Below, piece after piece: positions 10,156-19,449 of a stretch of 64,000 nucleotides of DNA (the first letter of the stretch is position 1; every line of letters begins with the position of its first letter). A program made the translations under genes and the position numbers. Origin of the DNA: Paraburkholderia eburnea (GTDB taxonomy: Bacteria > Pseudomonadota > Gammaproteobacteria > Burkholderiales > Burkholderiaceae); NCBI RefSeq assembly GCF_002917095.1, contig NZ_PQGA01000003.1:310001-374000 (forward strand), given 5' to 3'. A model generated the notes under the pieces. The model did no database searches and had not been told where the DNA came from. It saw only the letters and a list, made by a program, of their open reading frames with translations.

Positions 10156-11535
10156 TTATTCGAACTCGCGCACGCGATCGATGGCCTCTTCGATCCGCTC
10201 GACGGCGATCACGTTCAAACCTTCGATCGGCTGCTTCGGCGCGTTGGCGCGCGGAATCAGCGCGCAGGTAAAACCGAGCTTCGCCGCTTCCTTCAGACGA
10301 TCCTGGCCGCGCGGCGAGGGTCGGATCTCGCCCGCCAGCCCGACTTCGCCAAAAACGATCAGACCCTTGGGCAACGCCTTGTTACGCATCGAGGAGTGAA
10401 TGGACAGCAGCACGGCGAGATCCGCGGCCGGTTCGGTGATCTTGACCCCGCCCACGGCATTGAGGAACACGTCCTGATCGAAGCAGCCGATGCCCGCATG
10501 ACGGTGCAGCACCGCCAGCAGCAGCGCGAGCCGGTTCTGCTCCAGGCCAACCGCGAGCCGGCGCGGGTTGGGCACCTGCGCCGTATCGACGAGCGCCTGC
10601 ACTTCCACCAGCAGCGGGCGCGAGCCTTCCTGCGTCACCATCACGCACGAGCCGGGCACGCTCTGCTCGTGCTGCGACAGAAAGAGTGCGGAAGGATTCG
10701 CGACACCGCGTAAGCCTTTTTCCGTCATCGCGAACACGCCCAGCTCGTTGACCGCGCCGAAGCGGTTCTTGAACGCGCGCACCAGACGGAACGACGAATG
10801 CGTGTCGCCCTCGAAATACAGCACCGTGTCGACGATGTGTTCGAGCACGCGCGGGCCCGCGAGGTTGCCCTCCTTCGTCACGTGGCCGACCATGATGATC
10901 GACGTGCCCGACTGCTTGGCGATACGCGTGAGCTGCGCGGCGCATTCGCGCACCTGCGCGACCGAGCCGGGCGCGGACGTCAGCGCTTCGGAATAGATCG
11001 TCTGGATCGAGTCGATCACGGCGACGTCGGGTTTTTCGGCTTCGATGGTCGCCTGGATCTTTTCGAGCTGGATTTCCGCAAGGAGCTGAAGATCGTTCAT
11101 CTTCGAGCCCTTTTCGAGCAGCCCAAGACGTTGCGCGCGCAACGCAATCTGCGCAGCGGACTCTTCGCCGCTCACGTAGAGCGAGCGCCGGTCGGCGGCG
11201 ATTTCGGCGAGCGATTGCAGCAGCAGCGTCGACTTGCCGATACCGGGGTCGCCGCCGATCAGCACCACGCCGCCCGCAACCAGTCCGCCGCCGAGCACGC
11301 GATCGAATTCGCCGATGCCCGAAGTGAAGCGCGGCACATCCGAGGCTTCGATATCGGCAAGACGCCGCACCGGCGCGCTCTTGGCGAGCGACTGGAAGCG
11401 GTGATTGCCGTTCGTCGGCTCCGCGACGCTTTCCACCAGCGTGTTCCACGCGTTACAGGCGGGACATTGTCCTTGCCACTTGTGGGCCTGCCCGCCGCAT
11501 TCGGTACAGATATAGACCGTCTTCGCCTTCGCCAT
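10156..11535 (-). CDS. radA: DNA repair protein RadA
   Basis: RadA is a RecA-like ATPase that drives branch migration of recombination intermediates. The 459-residue protein shows all expected parts. There is an N-terminal zinc finger (Cys10, Cys13, Cys24, Cys27) and Walker A GGDPGIGKST (94-103). The RadA-specific KNRFG motif lies at 256-260. A C-terminal Lon-protease-like domain follows from about 275, with the ribosomal-S5 fold. Start MAKAKTVYICTECG is standard. It lies downstream of alr on the same strand (111-base gap), a pairing common in beta-proteobacteria. Confidence 0.97.
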   Translation of the reverse strand: MAKAKTVYICTECGGQAHKWQGQCPACNAWNTLVESVAEPTNGNHRFQSLAKSAPVRRLADIEASDVPRFTSGIGEFDRVLGGGLVAGGVVLIGGDPGIGKSTLLLQSLAEIAADRRSLYVSGEESAAQIALRAQRLGLLEKGSKMNDLQLLAEIQLEKIQATIEAEKPDVAVIDSIQTIYSEALTSAPGSVAQVRECAAQLTRIAKQSGTSIIMVGHVTKEGNLAGPRVLEHIVDTVLYFEGDTHSSFRLVRAFKNRFGAVNELGVFAMTEKGLRGVANPSALFLSQHEQSVPGSCVMVTQEGSRPLLVEVQALVDTAQVPNPRRLAVGLEQNRLALLLAVLHRHAGIGCFDQDVFLNAVGGVKITEPAADLAVLLSIHSSMRNKALPKGLIVFGEVGLAGEIRPSPRGQDRLKEAAKLGFTCALIPRANAPKQPIEGLNVIAVERIEEAIDRVREFE

Positions 11536-11646
11536 GCTGGTTGTCGTACCGGGTTTTTACGCGCGCATGAGCGCGCATGTCTGAAGATTGATCGGAGGGA
11601 GCGTGGTGGGCTTTGGTGCGTGCTTTGTGCGCGCTTTTGTGCGCAC

Positions 11647-12717
11647 TTACTCCGCGCGCACCGGCACGCGCGGCGCAACCGCACACATCAGCTCGTAGCC
11701 GATGGTGCCGCACGCCGCCGCCACCTCGTCGATGGGCAGATTCGCGCCCCACAATTCGACGCGCGTGCCCATGCCCGCGTTCGGCACCGGCGTGAGATCG
11801 ACGGTAATCATGTCCATCGAGACGCGTCCGACGATGCGCGTGCGCACGCCATCGACGATCACGGGCGTGCCTTCGGGCGCGATGCGCGGGTAGCCGTCCG
11901 CGTAGCCGCAAGCGACCACGCCGATGCGCATCGTCTTGCGCGCCGTGAAGGTCGAGCCGTAGCCGACGGTCTGCCCTTCGGCGACCGTCTGCGTGCCGAT
12001 GATCTCCGAGGCAAGCGTCATGGCCGGCTGCAGCCCGGTGCCGTCGAGCGCCGACGCCACGCCTGAAGGCGACGCGCCATACAGAATGATGCCGGGGCGC
12101 ACCCAGTCGAAATGCGACGACGGATGCCAGAGCGTGGCCGCCGAATTCGCGAGGCTGCGCGTGCCCGCGATGCCTTGCGCGCCGCGCTCGAACGTTGCCA
12201 TCTGTTCGGCGATGCCGCGCGGCGCGTCGGCGTCCGAAAAATGCGTCATCAGCGTGATCTGGCCAATGCCGGGACAGGCGCGCGCCCGTTCCCAGGCCGC
12301 GCGATATTTCTCGGGCGAGTAGCCGAGCCGGTTCATGCCGCTATTCATCTTGAGCTGCACGTTGACCGGCTTCGAGAGGCGCGCCATTTCGAGCATTCGC
12401 ATCTGTTCGTCGCAATGCACGACCGTCGTGAGGCTGTAACGGTCGATCACATCGATATCGGTGGGGCGGAAAAAACCTTCAAGCAGCAGGATGGGACCGG
12501 CCCAGCCCAGCTCGCGCAGTTTCGCGGCTTCTTCGAGGTCGAGCAGACCAAAGCCGTCGGTGGCGCGCAGCCCCGGAAAGGCGCGCGCAAGCCCGTGCCC
12601 GTAGGCATTGGCCTTGACCACGGCCCAGATTTTCGACTTCGGCGCGTATTTCCTGACGACGGAGAGATTATTGGCGAGTGCGGTGGTATGGATCGTGGCT
12701 GAGAGGGGGCGCGGCAT
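11647..12717 (-). CDS. alr: Alanine racemase
   Basis: This is a PLP enzyme that interconverts L- and D-alanine for peptidoglycan. The 356-residue length is usual. The Schiff-base lysine is Lys35 in [12 protein letters not shown]. The second catalytic base, a tyrosine, is in VGYGSTF of the C-terminal beta domain. The N-terminal TIM barrel includes NSGMNRLGY. The start [10 protein letters not shown] is the natural one, with no upstream alternative needed. It is divergent from lplT, with a 218-base gap that must hold both promoters. Confidence 0.96.
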   Translation of the reverse strand: MPRPLSATIHTTALANNLSVVRKYAPKSKIWAVVKANAYGHGLARAFPGLRATDGFGLLDLEEAAKLRELGWAGPILLLEGFFRPTDIDVIDRYSLTTVVHCDEQMRMLEMARLSKPVNVQLKMNSGMNRLGYSPEKYRAAWERARACPGIGQITLMTHFSDADAPRGIAEQMATFERGAQGIAGTRSLANSAATLWHPSSHFDWVRPGIILYGASPSGVASALDGTGLQPAMTLASEIIGTQTVAEGQTVGYGSTFTARKTMRIGVVACGYADGYPRIAPEGTPVIVDGVRTRIVGRVSMDMITVDLTPVPNAGMGTRVELWGANLPIDEVAAACGTIGYELMCAVAPRVPVRAE

Positions 12718-12935
12718 GGGAGTTTTTTCGCAAAGACGCTTTCGAATCAGGAGCTTACAGGGTGTTTTCAGCGCCCGGCAGGCCCGCCAGGTGGGCGGTC
12801 AAGGAATGTGCTAGTCCGAATACAGCTATTTTCGTGATATAAAGCCCTGCGCACAACCCATTTCGAACGTAATAAGCCCGGATGCCTCCACCCGTCCGGG
12901 GCGGACGGACCGCAGCGAGGACAGCATCGCATCAG

Positions 12936-14246
12936 ATGAAAAAAGGCTTTTACACCATCATGGCCGCGCAGTTTTTTTCGTCGTTGGCCGACAATGCGCT
13001 CCTCATCGCTGCGATAGCACTGCTGAAAGACCTCCACGCTCCGAACTGGATGACGCCGCTGCTCAAGCTGTTCTTCGTCCTGTCCTACGTCGTTCTTGCC
13101 GCCTTCGTCGGCGCCTTTGCCGATTCGCGCCCCAAAGGGCGCGTCATGTTCATCACCAACACGATTAAAGTGGTCGGCTGCGCCATGATGCTGGCCGGCA
13201 CCCATCCGCTATTGGCCTATGGCGTCGTGGGCTTTGGCGCGGCGGCCTATTCGCCGGCCAAATACGGCATTCTCACCGAGCTGCTGCCGCCCGAGCGCCT
13301 CGTCGCCGCCAATGGCTGGATCGAGGGCACGACGGTCGGCTCGATCATTCTCGGCACGGTGCTGGGCGGCGCGCTGATCAGCCCGCATATCGCCGCGCAC
13401 GTGATCCGCCATACGCCCGCCTCGATCAACACGCCCGCCGAAGCCGCGATGCTCGTCATCATGGCCATCTACGTGATCGCCGCCCTTTTCAATCTGCGTA
13501 TCCCCGATACCGGCGCGCGTTATCCGCGCCAGGAACACGGGCCGATCCGCCTCATCACCGATTTCGCCGACTGTTTCAACACGCTCTGGCACGACAAGCT
13601 CGGCCAGATCTCGCTCGCCGTCACGACGCTGTTCTGGGGCGCGGGCGCGACGCTGCAATTCATCGTGCTCAAGTGGGCCGAAGTGTCGCTGGGCATGTCG
13701 CTGTCCGAAGGCGCGGTGCTGCAAGCCGTGGTGGCCGTGGGCGTCGCTGCGGGCGCAATGATCGCCGCGGCCCGTATTCCGCTCAAGAAGTCGCTTTCGG
13801 TGCTGCCCGTGGGCATCATGATGGGCATCGCCGTGATGCTGATGGCGTTCTACACGCGCAACCTGTTTCCGCCGCACTGGGGGCTGCATATCGGCCACCT
13901 GCGCCTGCCGGGCTATCTGCTGTTCGCGTATCTGTTCCTGATGGTGGTGGGCGCGCTCTCCGGCTTCTTCGTCGTGCCGATGAACGCCCTGCTCCAGCAC
14001 CGCGGCCACGTGCTGCTGTCCGCCGGTCACTCGATCGCCGTGCAGAATTTCAACGAGAACCTCTCGGTGCTCGTGATGCTGTGCCTCTACGCCGTGCTCG
14101 TCTGGCTCGACGTGCCGGTCGCCATCGTGATCGTGCTGTTCGGCACCTTCGTCTGCCTGATGATGTGGCTCGTGATGCGCCGCCATCAGGCCAATCAACG
14201 CGCGTTCGACTCCGTCGCGCTGATCGGCGAAAATCACCGGCATTGA
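12936..14246 (+). CDS. lplT: Lysophospholipid transporter LplT (copy 1)
   Basis: This is a major-facilitator protein that flips lysophospholipids inward across the inner membrane for re-acylation. The 436-residue product starts at [10 protein letters not shown]; the upstream in-frame start adds an unconserved tail. Around 11-12 hydrophobic segments are visible. Family signatures include [18 protein letters not shown] at the start and [18 protein letters not shown]. There is no Aas acyltransferase gene beside it, unlike enterobacteria, where lplT and aas are adjacent. A close paralogue lies at 55517-56815. A TATAAA at 12838-12843 could be its -10 element, though the -35 is poor. Confidence 0.92.
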   Translation: MKKGFYTIMAAQFFSSLADNALLIAAIALLKDLHAPNWMTPLLKLFFVLSYVVLAAFVGAFADSRPKGRVMFITNTIKVVGCAMMLAGTHPLLAYGVVGFGAAAYSPAKYGILTELLPPERLVAANGWIEGTTVGSIILGTVLGGALISPHIAAHVIRHTPASINTPAEAAMLVIMAIYVIAALFNLRIPDTGARYPRQEHGPIRLITDFADCFNTLWHDKLGQISLAVTTLFWGAGATLQFIVLKWAEVSLGMSLSEGAVLQAVVAVGVAAGAMIAAARIPLKKSLSVLPVGIMMGIAVMLMAFYTRNLFPPHWGLHIGHLRLPGYLLFAYLFLMVVGALSGFFVVPMNALLQHRGHVLLSAGHSIAVQNFNENLSVLVMLCLYAVLVWLDVPVAIVIVLFGTFVCLMMWLVMRRHQANQRAFDSVALIGENHRH

Positions 14247-14366
14247 CCCGGCGGCGCGCGTGTTAGCGCGCCCGCGTCACCTACCGTATCGACTCTCTTT
14301 CCTGCGCCCGCGCCTATGCGGCTTCGACTCCGAAGCTCCACGCGCGGCGCGGCACGCGAAGCTGAC

Positions 14367-15173
<807 letters not shown>

Positions 15174-15194
15174 GCCGTTCGCGCGGTGGTAACG

Positions 15195-16268
15195 CTACTG
15201 CCGCGCGTAAGCCTGGGCGCGCGCCGGCCAGTCGTCGGGGACGATGAAGCCGCGCGAGCGCTCCACGTAGCCGCCTGCCCCATCGTCGATAAAGGCGGCG
15301 ACCATCGTGGGTTCGTGCGGGCGCGCAAGGCTCTCGAAATACGTCGAGAAAAGCGTCGCGGGATCGGTCGGCCTGCCGACTTCCGTGCTCGATGAGCGCA
15401 ACGATCTGGCGGCGGCATCGCAGCCGTTTTCGTGATGTTCGCTGACTTGGCTGTTAGTTGCGATCAGGGACCGCGAAGAGAGATGACGCGGCGCCAGCCA
15501 GGCCAGCCTCGGCAACACGCTCCAGCCATCCGCGCCCGAGCGTTGCGCGAAAGCCATCCAGTCGGCGTGCGTCACCCACCAGCCCCGGCCATGCCCTGGC
15601 GTCAACTCCGGCGCATCGGCGACCTGCTCGCCGGCGCGGTAGAACAGCCATCCCTTGATGAACATCTGCGCGAGCCACGGCCCGGCAAAACCCAGCGACG
15701 CCAACTCGGGCCGCTCGCTCAGGCGCAGTTGATGATCGCGCAGATGCGCAAACTTCAGGTCGAAGCGATCGCGCAGATTCGGCCCGACGTAATCCGCCAG
15801 CCGCGAGGCGGTTGCGCCCGTCGTACCCGCATGAAGAAAGCACTTCACCGCCAGTTCCCAATGCAGGCGCAAACCGTCAGCCGTTTCGACGAGGAAATCG
15901 CATTCGCCTAGCGTCCTGCCCTCGCCGCGCAACGCAACATTGGCGGCAATCAGGCGCGGCTCGGGACCGTTTTGCAGATACCAGGCGAGCAAGGTTTCGG
16001 CGTAACGGCCAAGGCGCGTGATGCGCGCGCCATCCAGCGCGGCATGCAGACGGGAAGGCTCGTGATCGAGTTGCGCAAGCCACGCGAGCGCGTGGCCCCT
16101 CTCTTCGTCGTTCGACCCTGTCCGGGCGAGCGGCATGTGGGGTTGCGCGCGCAGCAGATCGGCGCTGAACAACAGCCATGCGAGATCGCGCACGGCGGGA
16201 TCGGCATAACGATCGATCGGCGAACCCTGACCCGGCCCGCCGCCATGCACGGGCCGCGCGGCGCTCAT
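15195..16268 (-). CDS. DUF1853 family protein, nuclease-like
   Basis: This is a 357-residue cytoplasmic protein that I recognise as DUF1853; function is unknown. The start MSAARPVHGG overlaps the udg stop by four bases (ATGA), so it is translated in coupling with udg. The most conserved stretch is GECDFLVETADGL then HWELAVKCFLH, giving Asp124, Glu138 and Lys142. This acidic-acidic-lysine arrangement resembles a PD-(D/E)XK nuclease core, although the Glu-Lys spacing is wider than the classic ExK. A later GWLFY and GRGWW region is aromatic rich. Being last in a tsaB-rimI-udg operon suggests a nucleic-acid role; that is inference. The C-terminal 50 residues look poorly conserved. Confidence 0.8.
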   Translation of the reverse strand: MSAARPVHGGGPGQGSPIDRYADPAVRDLAWLLFSADLLRAQPHMPLARTGSNDEERGHALAWLAQLDHEPSRLHAALDGARITRLGRYAETLLAWYLQNGPEPRLIAANVALRGEGRTLGECDFLVETADGLRLHWELAVKCFLHAGTTGATASRLADYVGPNLRDRFDLKFAHLRDHQLRLSERPELASLGFAGPWLAQMFIKGWLFYRAGEQVADAPELTPGHGRGWWVTHADWMAFAQRSGADGWSVLPRLAWLAPRHLSSRSLIATNSQVSEHHENGCDAAARSLRSSSTEVGRPTDPATLFSTYFESLARPHEPTMVAAFIDDGAGGYVERSRGFIVPDDWPARAQAYARQ

Positions 16269-17227
16269 TGACCGCCGCCCGCCGTGCGCCACGTATCGCG
16301 CGCGAGGCACAGATCGGTCCACGCCTTCGACTTGTCCTGCAGACTGCGCAGCAGATACGCCGGGTGATAGGTGACGATCACGGGCACGCCTTCGTACTCG
16401 TGCACGCGCCCGCGCAGCGACGCAATGCTGTTGCCCGTCTTGAGCAGGCTTTGCGCTGCGAAGCGGCCCATCGCGACGATGATCTTCGGCTTCACGAGCG
16501 CCACCTGGCGCTGCAGATACGGCTCGCAGCGCGCGACTTCGTCCGGTTCCGGATTGCGGTTGCCGGGAGGGCGGCACTTGATGACGTTGGCGATATAGAC
16601 GTTCTCGGTGCGGGCGAGCGTGAGCGAGCGCAACATGTTGTCGAGCAGCTTGCCCGCCTGGCCGACGAAGGGCTCGCCCTGGCGATCTTCGTTCTCGCCC
16701 GGCGCTTCGCCGATCAGCATCCAGTCCGCTTCGCGGTCGCCCACGCCAAACACGGTATTCGTGCGCTTCTCGCACAAACGGCAGCGCGTGCACGACGCGA
16801 CGCGTTCGGCCAGTGCGTCCCAATTCAGCGTGGCCACGTCATCACGCGGTGCGCGGACCGGTTCGATGTCGTGTGGCAGCGCCGGTTCCGGCACGGCGTC
16901 GAACCATGCGAAATCGTCTTCGGTGAGCGGAGGCGGTTCTTCGGACGCGGCCTGCGCGGGCCTGGCGGGCGCCACGCGCTCCGGCGAAACCTGTGGTGTT
17001 GCTTCGGCAGCGAAGGCATCTTCGGCACGTACCTTGGGCGGCGTCGCACGCTCCACGGCCGGCGCGGGCGCGGCGGTTTCGAGAGCGACTGCAGGCCGTG
17101 CTTCGACCTCGACTTCCACTGCGGCGCTCGCGACTGGCGCCGCTTGCGGCGCAACGACCGTCACGCCCTTGCGAACCCAGCGCGGCGCAAGGCCCAATTC
17201 TTCCAGCGCGATCTCATCGAGCGGCAT
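16265..17227 (-). CDS. Uracil-DNA glycosylase, family 4
   Basis: This enzyme excises uracil from DNA and belongs to the iron-sulphur UDG families. The product has about 320 residues, starting at MPLDEIALEE (overlapping rimI by 14 bases). After a 20-residue start comes a long Ala/Pro/Glu-rich segment (about 22-130) with no fold signature. The catalytic domain then begins with cluster cysteines (Cys146, Cys149) and a further Cys152. It continues with the uracil pocket GEAPGENED (173-181) and GQAGKLLDNML. Further on are NVIKCRPPGNR and a TYHPAYLLR motif with the conserved His. Family 4 proteins such as the Thermus enzyme are near 200 residues, so the linker is the unusual part. Confidence 0.92.
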   Translation of the reverse strand: MPLDEIALEELGLAPRWVRKGVTVVAPQAAPVASAAVEVEVEARPAVALETAAPAPAVERATPPKVRAEDAFAAEATPQVSPERVAPARPAQAASEEPPPLTEDDFAWFDAVPEPALPHDIEPVRAPRDDVATLNWDALAERVASCTRCRLCEKRTNTVFGVGDREADWMLIGEAPGENEDRQGEPFVGQAGKLLDNMLRSLTLARTENVYIANVIKCRPPGNRNPEPDEVARCEPYLQRQVALVKPKIIVAMGRFAAQSLLKTGNSIASLRGRVHEYEGVPVIVTYHPAYLLRSLQDKSKAWTDLCLARDTWRTAGGGQ

Positions 17228-17708
17228 CCGCGCCCTCCAGTGCAAAAGAAAAACGCATCACGATCGCGTCCTCGCGGCTGTGATGGCGGGCCGGATAGTA
17301 GTTCTTGCGGCGACCGATGGTGACGAAGCCGAACTGCTCGTAAAGCCGGATCGCCCGATAGTTGGACGGCCGCACTTCGAGCAGCAGCCCTTCGAGTCCC
17401 TGCACGCGCGCGATGCGCACGCCTTCGCGCAGCAACGCGAGGCCTGCGCCCGCGCCCTGCGCCTGGGGCGCGACGCACAGGTTCAGCAGATGCATCTCAT
17501 CGACCACGGGCATCAGCACGCAGTAGCCCAGCAGCGTGCCCGTCACATGACGCATGCAGATGCCGTAGTAGCCGTTGCGCAGCGAGTCTTCGAAATTGCC
17601 GCGCGACCAGGGGAATTCATAGGCGGACTTCTCGATGACGACGACCTCGTCGAGGTCGCTCTCCGTCATCTGCGAGAGATAGCGGTCGGTCATCAACACG
17701 CCGCTCAT
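17214..17708 (-). CDS. rimI: Ribosomal protein S18-alanine N-acetyltransferase
   Basis: RimI acetylates the N-terminal alanine of S18 and is a GNAT-fold enzyme. The 164-residue product has the acetyl-CoA pyrophosphate loop QAQGAGAG (82-89) after LLNLCVAP, and the C-terminal RPSNYRAIRLYEQFGF typical of RimI. The first Met overlaps tsaB by four bases (ATGA); a second Met at residue 6 (MTDRY) is an alternative start. The tsaB-rimI order is conserved widely. As with other GNATs near tsaB, some relatives may act on other substrates. Confidence 0.93.
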   Translation of the reverse strand: MSGVLMTDRYLSQMTESDLDEVVVIEKSAYEFPWSRGNFEDSLRNGYYGICMRHVTGTLLGYCVLMPVVDEMHLLNLCVAPQAQGAGAGLALLREGVRIARVQGLEGLLLEVRPSNYRAIRLYEQFGFVTIGRRKNYYPARHHSREDAIVMRFSFALEGADAAR

Positions 17709-18544
17709 CGGCTTCCCTCCTGGGCGTCGCCGCGCGCGGTCCGTGTATCCCGTGCGTCTTTTTCCGCCTTCGCCGCCATACGCTCGGCAGTGGTCTGCGC
17801 GACCTTGTTGCGCACGTATTCCGGCGCGGCCTGATCGGCAGGCACGGTGCGGCCCGCGCGGAACGCGCGCAGCGCGGCATGGGCGAGCGGGACGGCGTGC
17901 GGCAGCGCTTCGGCGTCGATCGTGCGCGCGGCGGCCGAGGCCGCCAGCCGCGAGCCAAACGCCGCCGCGGCGTTACCGGCCAGCGTGAACGGTTCGTCGG
18001 GCGCGACGATCGCCTCGGGCGCGTCAAGCGAGGCCGCCTGCAGCGTGCGCCAATCGCCCGAGTCGCCCGCAGAGGCATCCCACGCGTAATCGGCCCAGTA
18101 AGCCTCGTCCATGCGGGCATCGAGCGCCGCCAGCACGCGCACGGTCGAGGGATCGCGCAGACGCGCGCTTTCCGCGCACACGAGCAGCGTGCTCACGGGC
18201 ACCACGGGAATGTCGAGTCCGAACGCGAGGCCTTGCGCCACGCCCGTCGCCGTACGCAATCCCGTGAAGGAACCGGGGCCGGAACCGAAGGCGATCGCAT
18301 CGCAATCGGCAAGCGTAAGCCCCGCTTCGGCGAGCAGTTCGCCGATGGCGGGCAACAGGCGCGTGCTGGAGACGGCGCCGGTGGCTTCATGACGCACCCA
18401 GACGCGCGGTTCTTCTGCGGCGTCGGGGGCATCGGCGGTGAGGGAGGCAACGGCGGCAGCGCCAGCGGGCGTGGCGACGCGAAGCAGCGCGACCGAGCAG
18501 TATTCGGTCGAGGTATCGAGGGCAAGCAGCACGGTTTCAGTCAT
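17705..18544 (-). CDS. tsaB: tRNA threonylcarbamoyladenosine synthase subunit TsaB
   Basis: TsaB partners TsaD and TsaE in making the t6A37 modification of ANN-decoding tRNAs. The 279-residue protein starts at MTETVLLALDTSTEYCS, the usual ASKHA-fold opening. SFTGLRTATGVAQGLAFGLDIP is split here by convention: the GPGSFTGLR stretch is the TsaB dimer signature. TsaB lacks the metal-binding histidines of TsaD, as here. The family is near 230 residues; the excess lies in an Ala-rich insertion and a C-terminal extension. It leads the operon tsaB-rimI-udg-DUF1853, with a 187-base intergenic region shared with the divergent ACBP gene. Confidence 0.93.
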   Translation of the reverse strand: MTETVLLALDTSTEYCSVALLRVATPAGAAAVASLTADAPDAAEEPRVWVRHEATGAVSSTRLLPAIGELLAEAGLTLADCDAIAFGSGPGSFTGLRTATGVAQGLAFGLDIPVVPVSTLLVCAESARLRDPSTVRVLAALDARMDEAYWADYAWDASAGDSGDWRTLQAASLDAPEAIVAPDEPFTLAGNAAAAFGSRLAASAAARTIDAEALPHAVPLAHAALRAFRAGRTVPADQAAPEYVRNKVAQTTAERMAAKAEKDARDTRTARGDAQEGSR

Positions 18545-18731
18545 GAGCGCTATTGTAATGCGCCGCTCCCGCGCAGTCGCCGCCCGGGCATGAGTCATGC
18601 ACTCCTTCGCGTACTGACGGCGCATGCCTGACTAGAGTGGAGGAATCGTTCCAGCCCTGTGCCAGATGATGCCGTTCTCACGCTGGTAGGATCAATGGAC
18701 TGCATCGATACCTATAGTGGAGGAAAAACCC

Positions 18732-19001
18732 ATGAGCGACGTACAAGCCCAATTCGCGCAGGCCCAGCAAGACGTCCAGCAACTGACGGAACGTCCGGGC
18801 AACCTGACGCTGCTGCGTCTGTATGCCCTGTTCAAGCAGGCCACCCAAGGCGACGTCCACGGCGACAAGCCGGGCTTCGCCGACATCGTCGGCAAGTACA
18901 AGTACGACGCGTGGGCCGCGCTGCAAGGCACCGCTGAAGACACGGCAAAGACGCAGTACATCGAGCTCGTCGAATCGCTCAAGAGCGGCGCTGCTAGTTG
19001 A
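18732..19001 (+). CDS. Acyl-CoA-binding protein
   Basis: This is an 89-residue four-helix acyl-CoA-binding protein (ACBP) of the kind common in eukaryotes and present in some proteobacteria. The signature region LYALFKQATQGD, then KPGFADIVGKYKYDAW, contains the Tyr and Lys residues that hold the CoA phosphate and adenine in characterised ACBPs. The start MSDVQAQFAQ follows a GGAGGA site. It is a stand-alone cytoplasmic gene, probably buffering or carrying long-chain acyl-CoA; this is inferred from the family. It is divergent from tsaB. Confidence 0.92.
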   Translation: MSDVQAQFAQAQQDVQQLTERPGNLTLLRLYALFKQATQGDVHGDKPGFADIVGKYKYDAWAALQGTAEDTAKTQYIELVESLKSGAAS

Positions 19002-19449
19002 GTTAATCCAGCCCCATTTCCATCAACGGGACTGACGGCTGCGCAACACCCTCGCCCAGTCCCCGCCAAATCCTACCCTCGCCCCTTGCGTCAGGCTGTC
19101 GCAGGGCGCGAGGCGTCATATGCGCTGGCGCGGCGCAACAAAACGAGATATAATGCCTGCTGCGTTGCGCTCCGGTCGCCCTTTGCGATCAGTGCTCCGC
19201 CTCGTAGCGTTAAGCTCCAATCCAGTTTAGAACCTGTCCCCCCCTGCCGTGGCCCAGTTATCGGGCCGTCAAGATTCAGGCTGGCGACTGGCCAATCCCG
19301 GCTAGAGTCGCACCCAAAACAGCTTCTAACGAAAAATCCGCCCTCTCGTGGTGCGGATTGCCCCCGTTTTTCGATTTGTTCGCAAAATCAGACGACTTGG
19401 GTATGCCGATTGGCGCCGACGTTCTATTTCCTGTGTACCAAGGATTTTC
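19002..19449. other. Intergenic region with long helicase leader
   Basis: No convincing gene lies in these 448 bases. A perfect TATAAT occurs at 19150-19155 on the plus strand, so the downstream helicase mRNA would carry a leader near 290 bases. A 135-codon open frame here overlaps the helicase start out of frame, looks unlike a protein, and is dismissed. Confidence 0.6.
19150..19155 (+). promoter_or_regulatory. Candidate -10 element for the DEAD-box helicase
   Basis: The hexamer is a perfect TATAAT in the context GAGATATAATGCC. The -35 at the right distance (TGGCGC, 19126-19131) is weak. It lies about 295 bases before the helicase ATG. Confidence 0.5.
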
